Below, piece after piece: positions 1 through 7,826 of a stretch of 64,000 nt of DNA (positions are counted from its first letter, which is position 1; each line of letters starts with the position of its first letter). The notes under the pieces were generated by a model. The model was not told the origin of the DNA, made no database searches, and saw nothing but the letters and a program-made list of their open reading frames with translations. The translations under genes and the position numbers were made by a program. The stretch is from positions 186,001 through 250,000 of the forward strand of contig CAYMIJ010000002.1 in assembly GCA_964390465.1 (NCBI GenBank), written 5' to 3'. This DNA comes from JADZAI01 sp964390465. Lineage in GTDB: Bacteria > Pseudomonadota > Alphaproteobacteria > Micropepsales > Micropepsaceae.

Positions 1-205
1 TCACCGAGCGCAGCACGTCCTGACCCACGGCCTTGACGCGGACCTTTTCGATGAAGTCCTTGACGACGCCCAGCGCGACGTCGGCTTCCAGCAGCGCCAC
101 GCGCACTTCGCGCAGCGCCTCGTTGACGTCGGCCTCAGACAGTGCGCCACGGCCGCGCAAGCGGTCGAAAACCTGTCCAAGTCTGTTCGTCAGCGTGTCG
201 AACAT
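1..205 (-). CDS. ffh: Signal recognition particle GTPase Ffh, N-terminal fragment
   Basis: The reverse strand from 205 reads an open frame that runs off the left edge of the window, so only about 68 N-terminal residues are present. It begins MFDTLTNRLGQVFDRLRGRG and continues through LREVRVALLEADVAL, the very conserved helical N domain of bacterial Ffh. Ffh binds 4.5S RNA and the signal sequences of nascent inner-membrane proteins and docks with FtsY. The GTPase (G) and methionine-rich (M) domains lie outside the window. The identification rests on the close match to the N domain; FtsY, the paralogue, does not start this way. A hairpin lies about 60-80 bases upstream of the start. Confidence 0.93.
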   Translation of the reverse strand, partial: MFDTLTNRLGQVFDRLRGRGALSEADVNEALREVRVALLEADVALGVVKDFIEKVRVKAVGQDVLRSV

Positions 206-264
206 CAAGCGCATGGCCCAAGCAGGAACGCCTCCGGGGGCGCGACGCGCTGCCGGAGGTTCGT

Positions 265-286
265 CCTTAAAGGCCGTCCTTTAAGG
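265..286. repeat. Perfect inverted repeat upstream of ffh
   Basis: CCTTAAAGG, a CCGT spacer and CCTTTAAGG form a perfect 9-base-pair stem. It lies in the 163-base gap between the divergent genes ffh (start 205) and arfB (start 369), about 60 bases before the ffh start. No T tract follows in either direction, so it does not look like an intrinsic terminator. It could be a leader hairpin or a protein-binding palindrome. A second GC-rich stem (CCTCCGG/CCGGAGG) lies closer to ffh. Confidence 0.4.
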
Positions 287-368
287 CCGTCGGGGCGGAA
301 TTGTCCCGAGGGAGCCGCGCATAAGCCCTTCCCCAGCCCGAAAGTCAAGTTTATCCCATGCCCCAGTC

Positions 369-803
369 ATGTCCGAAGCCCGGCGCATCATCGTGAACGA
401 GACCATCAGCCTTGATCCGTCCGAGATCGAGGAAAGCTTTGTGCGCGCCTCCGGCCCCGGCGGTCAGAACGTCAACAAGGTTTCCAGCGCCGTGGCGCTT
501 CGTTTCGATGTCGAATCATCCCCCTCGCTGGACGGCTGGACCAAAACACGGCTGATGCGGCTGGCGGGCACCAAAATCACCAAGGACGGCGTGCTGGTTT
601 TGAAGGTCCAGGACAGCCGCGATCAGTCGCTCAATCGCGCGACCGCCCTGCAGCGTCTGATTGAGCTGATTGCCAGGGCCAGCGAGCGCCCCAAACGCCG
701 CATCGCCACCAAGCCGACTTTCGGCTCAAAGCAGCGCCGCCTTGAAAGCAAAACCCGCCGCGCCGGGGTGAAGGCACAACGGGGCAAGGTAAGCTTTGAT
801 TGA
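369..803 (+). CDS. arfB: Alternative ribosome-rescue peptidyl-tRNA hydrolase ArfB
   Basis: The protein has 144 residues, close to the 140 of E. coli ArfB (YaeJ). Residues 23-40 carry the catalytic loop SFVRASGPGGQNVNKVSS, with GGQ at 31-33, the motif shared with class I release factors that hydrolyses peptidyl-tRNA. The last 35 or so residues are rich in lysine and arginine; in ArfB this tail enters the empty mRNA channel of a ribosome stalled without a stop codon. The short length and basic tail separate it from full release factors. The ATG at 369 is the first start in frame. It is divergent from ffh and seems monocistronic. Confidence 0.92.
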   Translation: MSEARRIIVNETISLDPSEIEESFVRASGPGGQNVNKVSSAVALRFDVESSPSLDGWTKTRLMRLAGTKITKDGVLVLKVQDSRDQSLNRATALQRLIELIARASERPKRRIATKPTFGSKQRRLESKTRRAGVKAQRGKVSFD

Positions 804-883
804 GGAAGATCACCGGCTCGAACTCTCTCCCCGCATAAGATCCGTCCAGCCACCATATTGGGCCATCAAAAATATCAACGCCT

Positions 884-904
884 CGACTGAAGGGCCTTCA
901 GTCG
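884..904. terminator. Palindrome between convergent genes, possible bidirectional terminator
   Basis: CGACTGAAGG-G-CCTTCAGTCG is a perfect 10-base-pair inverted repeat. It sits in the 136-base gap between the convergent ends of arfB (803) and the DUF4440-type gene (940). On the minus strand a TATTTTTG stretch follows about 10 bases after the stem; on the plus strand there is no T tract. The position favours a terminator, but the absence of an adjoining U tract keeps this tentative. Confidence 0.4.
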
Positions 905-939
905 TGCGTGGGATGCCAGCGTGCCACAGGCAAGGCGGG

Positions 940-1398
940 TCATTTTTTGGGTTTGTCGGGGTTGCCGATATCCACAGTGAATTTGTAAGCGCCATCCGGC
1001 TGTTTCTGCCACACCGTGGCATAGCTTCCGGTCAGGCTATGCGTTTGCCCTTTTTCATCCTTGGGAGTGACAAAGGTCCAGCGACCATGGGTGAAGCCCA
1101 TTGTTCCGTCTACGGATGAAACCGCTTCCACCGGTGCCCAGCTCAACGTACTGCCTGGCGGATATGACGCCTCCATCAGAGATTTGATCGCCGACGGGCC
1201 GGTCATAGGTTTCTCGTCGCCGTTGAACTGGCGTGCGTCGGGTGCGGCATAGGCTTCAAAGGCTTTGGCGATGCCGTCCTTCTGGGCCATCTCGTTAAAG
1301 GCCTTATCGGCAGCGATGAGTGCGTCTTCGTTGGGCCCGGCAACCGCGGGCAGAGCCATAAGGGATGCAAACGCAAATGAGGTGAGTAAGCGGCGCAT
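940..1398 (-). CDS. Secreted SnoaL/DUF4440-like protein
   Basis: The protein has 152 residues with a clean signal peptide: MRRLLTSFAFASLMALPAVA, cleaved after AVA near residue 20. The mature part (ADKAFNEMAQKDGIAKAFEAYAAPDARQFNGDE, later GRWTF and GSYATVWQKQPDGAYKF) has the layout of the NTF2-like SnoaL/DUF4440 fold, a cone-shaped small-molecule-binding or enzyme scaffold. The start at 1398 is preferred over an in-frame ATG at 1410 because GGAGAG lies just upstream of it and the signal peptide then begins directly. It lies 15 bases after the gluQ stop on the same strand and is probably co-transcribed. The ligand or reaction cannot be told. Confidence 0.75.
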   Translation of the reverse strand: MRRLLTSFAFASLMALPAVAGPNEDALIAADKAFNEMAQKDGIAKAFEAYAAPDARQFNGDEKPMTGPSAIKSLMEASYPPGSTLSWAPVEAVSSVDGTMGFTHGRWTFVTPKDEKGQTHSLTGSYATVWQKQPDGAYKFTVDIGNPDKPKK

Positions 1399-1413
1399 AG
1401 GTCTCTCCATCCA

Positions 1414-2256
1414 TCAGATGAGGGCAGCGAAGCCCAGATCACGGCGGATGTCAGCGGCTGAAACGCCGCTCGCCTTCACATCTTTGAGAGAGCGCGCACC
1501 GTCGCGCTTGGCCAGACGCTTTCCATCGGGCCCCAGGTGCAAGGCATGATGGTGGTAGTGAGGTTCGGGCAATCCCAGCAGCTTCTGCAACAGGCGGTGC
1601 ACGAAGCTCGATGGAAACAGATCTTCACCGCGCGTCACCAGTGTGACGCCCTGTAGCGCATCATCCACGGTCACCGCGAGATGATAGCTCGCGGGCGTAT
1701 CCTTGCGCGCCAGCACGATGTCGCCAAAGATGGAAGGGTCGGCAGCAATGCGCGCTCTCTTTTCGATCATGGTCAGCGCGTCGGCCATGGCCGCAGCGCG
1801 CGTCATGTTCAGCCGCACGGCATAAGGCACGCCTGATGCCATGCGCTCAGCACGTTCGCCCGTACTGCGATGTCGGCAGGTGCCGGGATAAAGCGGCCCA
1901 TCAGGGCCCTGTGGCGCGCTGGCGCTCATCGTGATTTCGTTGGCGATGTCCTTTCGTGTGCAGAAGCAGGGATAGGTGAGGCCCATGGCGTCGAGCCGTG
2001 TCAGCGCCGCCGCGTAGTCTGCGAAATGCTCTGATTGACGCCGCACCGGCGTTTCCCACGAAAGGCCAAGCCAGGCGAGATCATCATGGATCGCTTCTTC
2101 AAACGCGGGGCGACAGCGCGTGGCGTCGATATTCTCGATGCGCAGCAGGAAACGCCCGCCCTCCGCCCGCGCCGCCGCAAAGGCTGTGAGCGCCGAGAAG
2201 GCATGGCCCAGATGTAACAATCCCGTGGGTGATGGGGCGAAGCGGGTGACAGACAT
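1414..2256 (-). CDS. gluQ: Glutamyl-Q tRNA(Asp) synthetase
   Basis: The protein has 280 residues, the size of GluQ-RS and far shorter than GluRS because the anticodon-binding domain is missing. It begins RFAPSPTGLLHLGHAFSAL, with the class I HIGH signature as HLGH at residues 15-18, and has the KMSKS counterpart as KRLAKRDG at about 246-253. The Cys-x-Cys...Tyr...Cys zinc set (CFC, then LYPGTC) is present. The enzyme charges glutamate onto the queuosine base of tRNA-Asp. It starts at 2256 divergently from the DUF1761 gene, only 41 bases away, and is followed by the secreted SnoaL-like gene. Confidence 0.93.
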   Translation of the reverse strand: MSVTRFAPSPTGLLHLGHAFSALTAFAAARAEGGRFLLRIENIDATRCRPAFEEAIHDDLAWLGLSWETPVRRQSEHFADYAAALTRLDAMGLTYPCFCTRKDIANEITMSASAPQGPDGPLYPGTCRHRSTGERAERMASGVPYAVRLNMTRAAAMADALTMIEKRARIAADPSIFGDIVLARKDTPASYHLAVTVDDALQGVTLVTRGEDLFPSSFVHRLLQKLLGLPEPHYHHHALHLGPDGKRLAKRDGARSLKDVKASGVSAADIRRDLGFAALI

Positions 2257-2297
2257 CGGATTTGCGGACAGACTTCATCGAATGGATGGAGGATGAC

Positions 2298-2696
2298 ATG
2301 CCAGAGATCAATTGGCTTGGTGCAGTTGCCGCTGGTGTTGTTGGATTTGTATTCGGCGGGCTGTGGTATTCGCCGCTGCTGTTTCAGAAGATCTGGTTAC
2401 GCGAGACCGGCATCGATCCAAAAGGCCCGATGCGCTACCCGGTCTGGCTGCCGATGGTGGGGGCTGTCGCCCTTTCCATTCTGGGTGCCATAGGTCTGTC
2501 GCTGCTGATGGGCCATTCCCCCAGCCTTAAAGATGCGGTGCTGACCGGCGCGGTTGTGGGCTTTCTGTGCGTCGCCCCAGCCATCAAGATGAATGGTCTG
2601 TTTGGTCAGAACAGCCCGGTGCTCATCATGATTCATACCCTTTATCCGGCGCTGCAGTGTGTGCTGATGGCGGTCATCCTGTCGCTGCTGGGATAG
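2298..2696 (+). CDS. DUF1761 family membrane protein
   Basis: The protein has 132 residues and four predicted membrane segments (roughly 5-26, 52-73, 82-101 and 108-131). The N-terminal FVFGGLWYSPLLFQKIW is the hallmark of DUF1761 proteins. The ATG at 2298 is chosen because GGAGG ends six bases before it; a TTG further upstream at 2262 lacks such a site and would overlap the gluQ promoter region. The function of the family is unknown. It stands alone between gluQ and the HNH gene. Confidence 0.8.
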   Translation: MPEINWLGAVAAGVVGFVFGGLWYSPLLFQKIWLRETGIDPKGPMRYPVWLPMVGAVALSILGAIGLSLLMGHSPSLKDAVLTGAVVGFLCVAPAIKMNGLFGQNSPVLIMIHTLYPALQCVLMAVILSLLG

Positions 2697-2811
2697 CCTT
2701 CACACAGGCGTCGCGATTCATATAGTATCCTCGCATCGAAACCCGAATCGCAAGGAAGCTTGGCCTTCATCAGAACGAGCCACACAAAGCTCACCTTAAA
2801 GGAAGCGTGTC

Positions 2812-3372
2812 GTGTACGCCGCTGAGCGCGCGCCCGACTCGTGCCCAGCACTCGTTTTGAACGCCGACTACCGGCCGCTCTCGTATTTCCCCTTATCGCT
2901 GTGGTCCTGGCAGGACGCCGTCAAGGCCGTGTTTCTGGAACGCGTGACCATCGTCAGCCAGTATGATCGTGTGGTGCGCTCGCCTGGCTTCGAGATGCAG
3001 CTACCCTCGGTCGTGTGCCTCAAGGATTATGTGAAGCCTGCGCGCACGCCTGCCTTCACGCGGTTCAACGTATTCCTGCGCGACCGTTTCCAGTGCCAGT
3101 ATTGCGGAGAGAAGCACGACCTCACCTTCGATCACGTCGTGCCGCGTTCGCGTGGCGGAAAAACGACGTGGGAAAACATCGTCACCGCCTGTTCTCCATG
3201 CAACCTGCTGAAGGGTGGGCGGCTGATGCATCAGTGCGGCATGTATCCGGCGCATAAGCCCGAACGGCCCACGGTGCAGGACCTCCAGCGCAATGGTCGG
3301 GCCTTTCCGCCCAATTATCTGCATGGGTCGTGGCACGATTATCTTTACTGGGACAGCGAGCTGGAACCCTGA
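2812..3372 (+). CDS. HNH endonuclease family protein
   Basis: The protein has 186 residues and starts with GTG at 2812, with AAGGAAG a few bases upstream. The C-terminal half carries a full HNH site with its zinc cysteines: CQYC at 95-98, DHVVPRSRGG from 107 (catalytic H108), N122, then CSPCN at 127-131. The N-terminal part (LVLNADYRPLSYFPLSLWSWQDAVKAVF) is typical of the free-standing HNH proteins found on many alphaproteobacterial chromosomes. There is no associated methylase or toxin-type neighbour, so it is more likely a housekeeping nuclease of unknown role than a restriction or defence gene. Confidence 0.88.
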   Translation: MYAAERAPDSCPALVLNADYRPLSYFPLSLWSWQDAVKAVFLERVTIVSQYDRVVRSPGFEMQLPSVVCLKDYVKPARTPAFTRFNVFLRDRFQCQYCGEKHDLTFDHVVPRSRGGKTTWENIVTACSPCNLLKGGRLMHQCGMYPAHKPERPTVQDLQRNGRAFPPNYLHGSWHDYLYWDSELEP

Positions 3373-3430
3373 CGAAGGGGCAGCCGTTTCGATTCGACAA
3401 GCGCCCCTCGGTGCGTATTGTGCGCCCGCC

Positions 3431-3832
3431 ATGGGGGCTTTGCGCATCAACATGAGAATGGCCGGCTGGCGGCAGTTCGCACTGCTGGCCGTGCTGCTTT
3501 ATGCCACCATGTTGCGGGCGTTGGTGCCTGCTGGTTTCATGCCCTCAGCGAACGCAGACGGCATTGGCCTTTCGGTGTGTTCCTCTGATGGCCCAGTCAT
3601 TCCGGGCGAAGACTCTCAAACGCGCGAGACATCCCGGCTCTGGACCAAAGCGCATGGTCCATGCGCCTTCTCGGGCACCGCGACCGATGCTCCACCGCCG
3701 GCTGCGCCGATTGTCAGTGTTGCGCTGGCTGTTTCCGAAGGCCGCTTCGAGGTCGATGATACCTATCGCACCGCGCCACCGATTTTTATTGGGCCGCAGT
3801 CACCGCGCGCTCCACCTGTTTCCCAAAGCTGA
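3431..3832 (+). CDS. DUF2946-like protein, first gene of the copper locus
   Basis: The protein has 133 residues. One N-terminal hydrophobic segment (about 11-28) is followed by LRALVPAGFMPSA, the signature of DUF2946, then a short periplasmic part with two cysteines (SVCSSDGP, GPCAFSG), and ends in a proline-rich tail. DUF2946 proteins are commonly found beside TonB receptors and copper genes, as here. Their molecular role is not known; the cysteines invite a guess at metal binding. The start at 3431 is uncertain, with ATGs at 3452 and 3458 also possible. It lies 75 bases upstream of the receptor, separated by a strong hairpin. Confidence 0.68.
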   Translation: MGALRINMRMAGWRQFALLAVLLYATMLRALVPAGFMPSANADGIGLSVCSSDGPVIPGEDSQTRETSRLWTKAHGPCAFSGTATDAPPPAAPIVSVALAVSEGRFEVDDTYRTAPPIFIGPQSPRAPPVSQS

Positions 3833-3849
3833 TCTGTCCGTATGCGGAA

Positions 3850-3875
3850 CGATGTGAGCGCCTGCGCTCGCATCG
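3850..3875 (+). promoter_or_regulatory. Strong hairpin between DUF2946 and receptor genes
   Basis: CGATGTGAGCG and CGCTCGCATCG form an 11-base-pair stem (one G-U pair) closed by a CCTG loop. The stem can extend by A-T and G-C pairs at its base past one mismatch. It lies 33 bases before the start of the TonB receptor and is not followed by a T run. It may control the level of the downstream genes through mRNA stability or processing. It overlaps no recognised riboswitch class. Confidence 0.45.
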
Positions 3876-3907
3876 TCCCACGATCAATGCCTTTGAGGAA
3901 ATCTATC

Positions 3908-5986
3908 ATGATCCATTCTGTTCGCGCTGTCGCGCGCGTTGTTTTGAGTTCCACAGCTCTTCTTCTCTGCTCGTCCGTCATCGCCGGTGAACCTGAAAAG
4001 GGCGATGAAACGATCATCGTCACCGGCTCGAAGTCAGCTGCACAGTTCGGCGTAAAATCGGGCATCCCGCTCGCCAAAATGCCGCAGGGTGTACAGGTGC
4101 TGACATCTGATGATCTTGGCACTCGTGGTGTCGTCTCCATGGGCGATGCCCTGCGGGCCGTCCCATCGGCCAATGTCGGGATGCCACGCACCTCGCCCTA
4201 TCAGAGCTTTTCTCTAAAAGTGCGGGGTTTTCTGGCCGATCAGATGCGCAATGGCGTGCGACAGCGATATTATGAGGATGTCGACGCATCCTCGATGAGC
4301 AATATTGAACGCATTGAGGTGCTGAAGGGCCCGTCTGCCGCGCTTTATGGCGAGTCAGCACAAGGCGGCATCATCTCGATCATCACCAAGCGCCCACATG
4401 ATACATTTGGCTGGGGCGGTAGCATGACCATCGGGTCTCATGAGCGCTATGTTGCGTCCTTCGATGTTACAGGCCCATTCAGCACCGATGGCACGCTGAC
4501 GGGGCGCCTGACCGGCGAAATTGAACGGTCCGAGACCTTCGTAGATTATCAGCGTCTTGACCGAGAAAATTTCGGTCTGGCACTGGACTGGCGGCCCAGC
4601 GCAGCGTTTTCGGCTCGCCTTGTCGCCGAGTGGCAGGAACGCCGGACATTGCGCAATCCCGGACTGCCGGTCATCGGAACCATTGTTTCCAACGGTGTGG
4701 GCGAGGTGCCGCGCCCGGCATTTCTTGGCGAGCCGGATTTCTCCCACCTCAAATCGTTTGCGCCGCTGGTTCAGGCATGGGCCGATATCAGCCTGGGTGA
4801 GGGTTGGACGCTAACCCCGCGCTTTTCGTTTTCAGGGTTCAACAGCAATTTCGACCAGATCCGTCTGCGTGCCATGGCAGCGGATAAAGTCACCGTTTCG
4901 CGTAACGGTCGTTCTGGCAAGGAAGCAGACACTTACGCGATCGCCCAAATCGATCTCTCCGGCAGTTTTGAGACGGGCAGTGTCGTACATAAATTACTGG
5001 TCGGTCTTGAGTATGACCGCGAACGCAGCACGTTCCTGCAACGCAACATCGCGGCGGTGCCCAGCATCAACGTGCTGAAAGCGTCTTATGCATTTACGCC
5101 TGCCATGCCGCCGGTGTTCGTGTTCGCTTTCGACAATCGCTACAACATCGATGGCGTTGCAGCCTATGCGCAGGACATCGTCGACGTCACTTCCAACTGG
5201 AATGTCATTGCCGGTGCGCGCTATTCCAATATGCGCACCTTCAATCGTGATGGCGGTATCTGGGGCTCCTCGCGCGTGGAGGCGTGGACCTGGCAGCTTG
5301 GCACGTCCTATGTGCTGGGCAATGGTTGGTCTGTCTTCGGCGGTTACAACACCGGCTTTGACATTGAAAATTCAGCCGGGTCACGCGCGCGCACAGGCAA
5401 GCCGTTCCAGCCTGAAACCTCGGATCAGTATGAGGGCGGCGTTCGCTATGCCTCTGACAGACTCAGTTTAACCGCCAGTCTTTTCCAGATACGCCGCCGC
5501 AATGTGCTGACAACCGATCCGCTGGATGCCAATTACAGTGTCCAGACAGGTGAAGTGCGCGTGCGCGGCCTTGAGATGCAGGGCAGGTGGCAGGTCAGCG
5601 ACGAGCTTTCTCTCGATGGCGGTTATGCGTTGATGGAGGGCCGGATCACGCGCTCCAACAATGGCGATCAGGGTGGATTGATTGGTGACCTGCCGCGCCA
5701 CAGCGTCAATCTGTCTGCCAATTGGAAGCTGACCGACATGCCCTTGGCGTTGCGGTTGAGCACCAATTATGTGTCGTCGCGCGCCCTGGTGAATGGCAGT
5801 ACCATTCGTCTACCCGCTTATGCGGTGGTGGATTTTGGCGTCTCGTGGGATTTTGATAATGTAAAGCTGCGCTTCACGCTCAGCAATCTTTTCGACCGGC
5901 ATTATTATACGGCCAGCGGCAATGCGTTTGCTGTGTATCCCGGTGAGCCGCGCCAGTTCTCACTGTCCATCTCTCGCAGTTTTTGA
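3908..5986 (+). CDS. TonB-dependent outer-membrane receptor of the copper/siderophore type
   Basis: The protein has 692 residues with a signal peptide of about 27 residues (ends SSVIA) and a TonB box, DETIIVTGS, at about 33-41. The plug carries the conserved IERIEVLKGPSAALYGESAQGGIISIITKRP. The 22-strand barrel ends with the terminal phenylalanine of outer-membrane proteins (LSISRSF). The plug is of the siderophore-receptor type and has no N-terminal signalling domain. The start at 3908 is supported by TGAGGAAA eight bases upstream. Together with the four neighbouring genes the likely cargo is copper or a copper chelate; a ferric siderophore is the main alternative, since PepSY proteins also accompany iron receptors. 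Confidence 0.88.
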   Translation: MIHSVRAVARVVLSSTALLLCSSVIAGEPEKGDETIIVTGSKSAAQFGVKSGIPLAKMPQGVQVLTSDDLGTRGVVSMGDALRAVPSANVGMPRTSPYQSFSLKVRGFLADQMRNGVRQRYYEDVDASSMSNIERIEVLKGPSAALYGESAQGGIISIITKRPHDTFGWGGSMTIGSHERYVASFDVTGPFSTDGTLTGRLTGEIERSETFVDYQRLDRENFGLALDWRPSAAFSARLVAEWQERRTLRNPGLPVIGTIVSNGVGEVPRPAFLGEPDFSHLKSFAPLVQAWADISLGEGWTLTPRFSFSGFNSNFDQIRLRAMAADKVTVSRNGRSGKEADTYAIAQIDLSGSFETGSVVHKLLVGLEYDRERSTFLQRNIAAVPSINVLKASYAFTPAMPPVFVFAFDNRYNIDGVAAYAQDIVDVTSNWNVIAGARYSNMRTFNRDGGIWGSSRVEAWTWQLGTSYVLGNGWSVFGGYNTGFDIENSAGSRARTGKPFQPETSDQYEGGVRYASDRLSLTASLFQIRRRNVLTTDPLDANYSVQTGEVRVRGLEMQGRWQVSDELSLDGGYALMEGRITRSNNGDQGGLIGDLPRHSVNLSANWKLTDMPLALRLSTNYVSSRALVNGSTIRLPAYAVVDFGVSWDFDNVKLRFTLSNLFDRHYYTASGNAFAVYPGEPRQFSLSISRSF

Positions 5987-5996
5987 GGGCAGGGCA

Positions 5997-7340
5997 ATGA
6001 CCGACGCATTCGTCGCCCGCGCAGGGCTCTATCGCACCATCTGGCGCTGGCATTTCTATGCTGGGCTCCTTGTGGCTCCCGTTTTACTGACGCTCGCGAT
6101 TACCGGAGCGCTCTACCTCTACAAGGATGAGATAGAACGCTACTGGTATGGTGACATCATGACCGCGCGTGTCGGCATGGCGCAGCCTGCTTCCGAGCAG
6201 CAGGCTGCCGTGCTGACCGCGTATCCTGGCGCGCGCGTTCTGCGCTATATTCTTCCACGCGATGAAGGCAGCGTGTCCGAGTTTCTCATCGAAACGACGA
6301 ATGGGAAGGCGCTGAGCATTTTTGTCGATCCATCTTCGGCCCAGGTGACGGGTGCGCTCAACACCGGATCACGACTGATGAGTATCGTGCGTGATCTGCA
6401 CAGTGGTTCACTGTTTGGCGTGGCAGCCAATTATCTCGTTGAGCTGGCCGCCTGCTGGGCTTTCATCCTGCTGGTGACAGGGCTTTTCCTCTGGTGGCCG
6501 CGTGGCGGGAAAGGCGGCGTGTTCTGGCCGCGCTTGGGTGCTGGCAGGCGCACACTGTTACGTGACCTGCACGCTGTGCCTGCATTCTGGAATGCGGCGC
6601 TGATCGCCTTCCTCATCCTCTCGGGTCTGCCATGGTCAGCGTTCTGGGGCGTGCAGCTCGCCAGCTTCGGTACGCTGTCGACGATCACGGCGCCATCGCC
6701 CAATTTTACCGAAGGTCCGGTCCTGCATGAAGGTCATCAACAGGTCGATAATCCAGACCTGACTTGGAGTATGCGCAATGCGCCGGAAGCGCTTGCAGGC
6801 CATCATGGGAACGGCGCGATCGGTCTTGATGGCATCATGGCAGTGGCGCGCGCGTATGACATTGATCGCCCCGGCCTCAGGGTCATCTTCCCACACAGGC
6901 CGAATGGCACGGTGATGCTCAGCTATGTGCCAGATACGGCACAGGGTCAGCGCACCATCGACCTTGATCCAACAAATGGCGCGATCATTCGCAATGTCGG
7001 ATGGAATGAGTATAGCCCGCTTGCACGGGTGGTGGAGTTCGGCGTGGAAACGCATGTGGGCCGTCAGTTCGGCGAAGCGAACCGTCTGTTGATGCTGCTC
7101 GCCTGTTTCGGCCTTGTCTTTACCATCGTCATGGGCGTCGTCATGTGGTGGTCGCGTCGGCCAAAGGGTCAACTGGGCGCCCCGCTCATTCCGCATGGGT
7201 TCCGCCCTGGCTGGGGCGTTGTGACGTTGGCTGCCGCGATGGGGCTGGTCTTTCCGCTCGCCGGGGCATCAATGCTGCTTGTGCTGGCTGGTGAAACACT
7301 CTTCGCACTGGTGCGCCGCATCGACGCAAAGCCTGCCTAG
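5997..7340 (+). CDS. PepSY-domain inner-membrane protein
   Basis: The protein has 447 residues and four or five membrane segments: about 21-43 (FYAGLLVAPVLLTLAITGALYLY), about 147-170, about 200-222, about 360-382 and about 402-430. Two periplasmic PepSY-like stretches lie between them (for example HSGSLFG near 135). This is the PepSY-associated TM family, often paired with TonB receptors and in some systems thought to reduce or move metal across the inner membrane. The start at 5997 follows GAGGGCAGGG and lies 10 bases after the receptor stop, so the two are probably translated from one mRNA. Substrate and reaction are not established for this family. Confidence 0.82.
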   Translation: MTDAFVARAGLYRTIWRWHFYAGLLVAPVLLTLAITGALYLYKDEIERYWYGDIMTARVGMAQPASEQQAAVLTAYPGARVLRYILPRDEGSVSEFLIETTNGKALSIFVDPSSAQVTGALNTGSRLMSIVRDLHSGSLFGVAANYLVELAACWAFILLVTGLFLWWPRGGKGGVFWPRLGAGRRTLLRDLHAVPAFWNAALIAFLILSGLPWSAFWGVQLASFGTLSTITAPSPNFTEGPVLHEGHQQVDNPDLTWSMRNAPEALAGHHGNGAIGLDGIMAVARAYDIDRPGLRVIFPHRPNGTVMLSYVPDTAQGQRTIDLDPTNGAIIRNVGWNEYSPLARVVEFGVETHVGRQFGEANRLLMLLACFGLVFTIVMGVVMWWSRRPKGQLGAPLIPHGFRPGWGVVTLAAAMGLVFPLAGASMLLVLAGETLFALVRRIDAKPA

Positions 7341-7382
7341 TTTCTTTTTGTTTGCTATCATCTGAAGAAGAAGGAGATCACC

Positions 7383-7823
7383 ATGTTTCGTTTTGCATCT
7401 TTCTGCGGTGCATTCGCAGCCGGGGCATTTGCGTTCACGGCTTTTGCCGCAGATCCATCCATCACTCTGAAGGACGGTTGGGTGCGCGTCTCGACCGGCG
7501 ATGTCAGCGCTGCCTATGTCACCATTGTCAATGGAGGAGCTGAGGCTGATCAGTTGACCGGCGTCAGCGGTTCGATTTCGACCACAGCTGAAGTTCACAC
7601 GATGGAAATGACCGATGGCGTCATGCAGATGCGGCCCGTTGAATCCATCGAGGTGCCGGCTGGTGGGGCGGTTGAGCTAAAGCCCGGTGGCGCTCACATC
7701 ATGCTGATGGGACTGAAGGGGCCTCTGACAGAAGGCGCGAATGTCGATCTGACTTTTACCTTTACCAAAGCTGGCGAAATGAAGGTGACGCTGCCAGTGC
7801 TGACAAAAGAAGGTCATCATTGA
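7383..7823 (+). CDS. Periplasmic copper chaperone PCuAC
   Basis: The protein has 146 residues with a signal peptide ending FAA near residue 23. It carries the copper site exactly as the family defines it: H72-x10-M83-x21-H105-x-M107 (seen as HTMEM, MQMRP and HIMLM). PCuAC binds Cu(I) in the periplasm and passes it on to the CuA centre of cytochrome oxidase, alone or with SCO proteins. GAAGGAG lies seven bases before the start. The C-terminal GHH may add a metal ligand. It is followed after 3 bases by the SCO gene, the usual functional partner. Confidence 0.95.
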   Translation: MFRFASFCGAFAAGAFAFTAFAADPSITLKDGWVRVSTGDVSAAYVTIVNGGAEADQLTGVSGSISTTAEVHTMEMTDGVMQMRPVESIEVPAGGAVELKPGGAHIMLMGLKGPLTEGANVDLTFTFTKAGEMKVTLPVLTKEGHH

Positions 7824-7826
7824 ATC

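Noticed and set aside
2812..3372. HNH protein as part of a defence or mobile system
   Set aside because: No methylase, helicase, integrase, transposase or toxin-type partner lies nearby, and it matches the solitary chromosomal HNH group.
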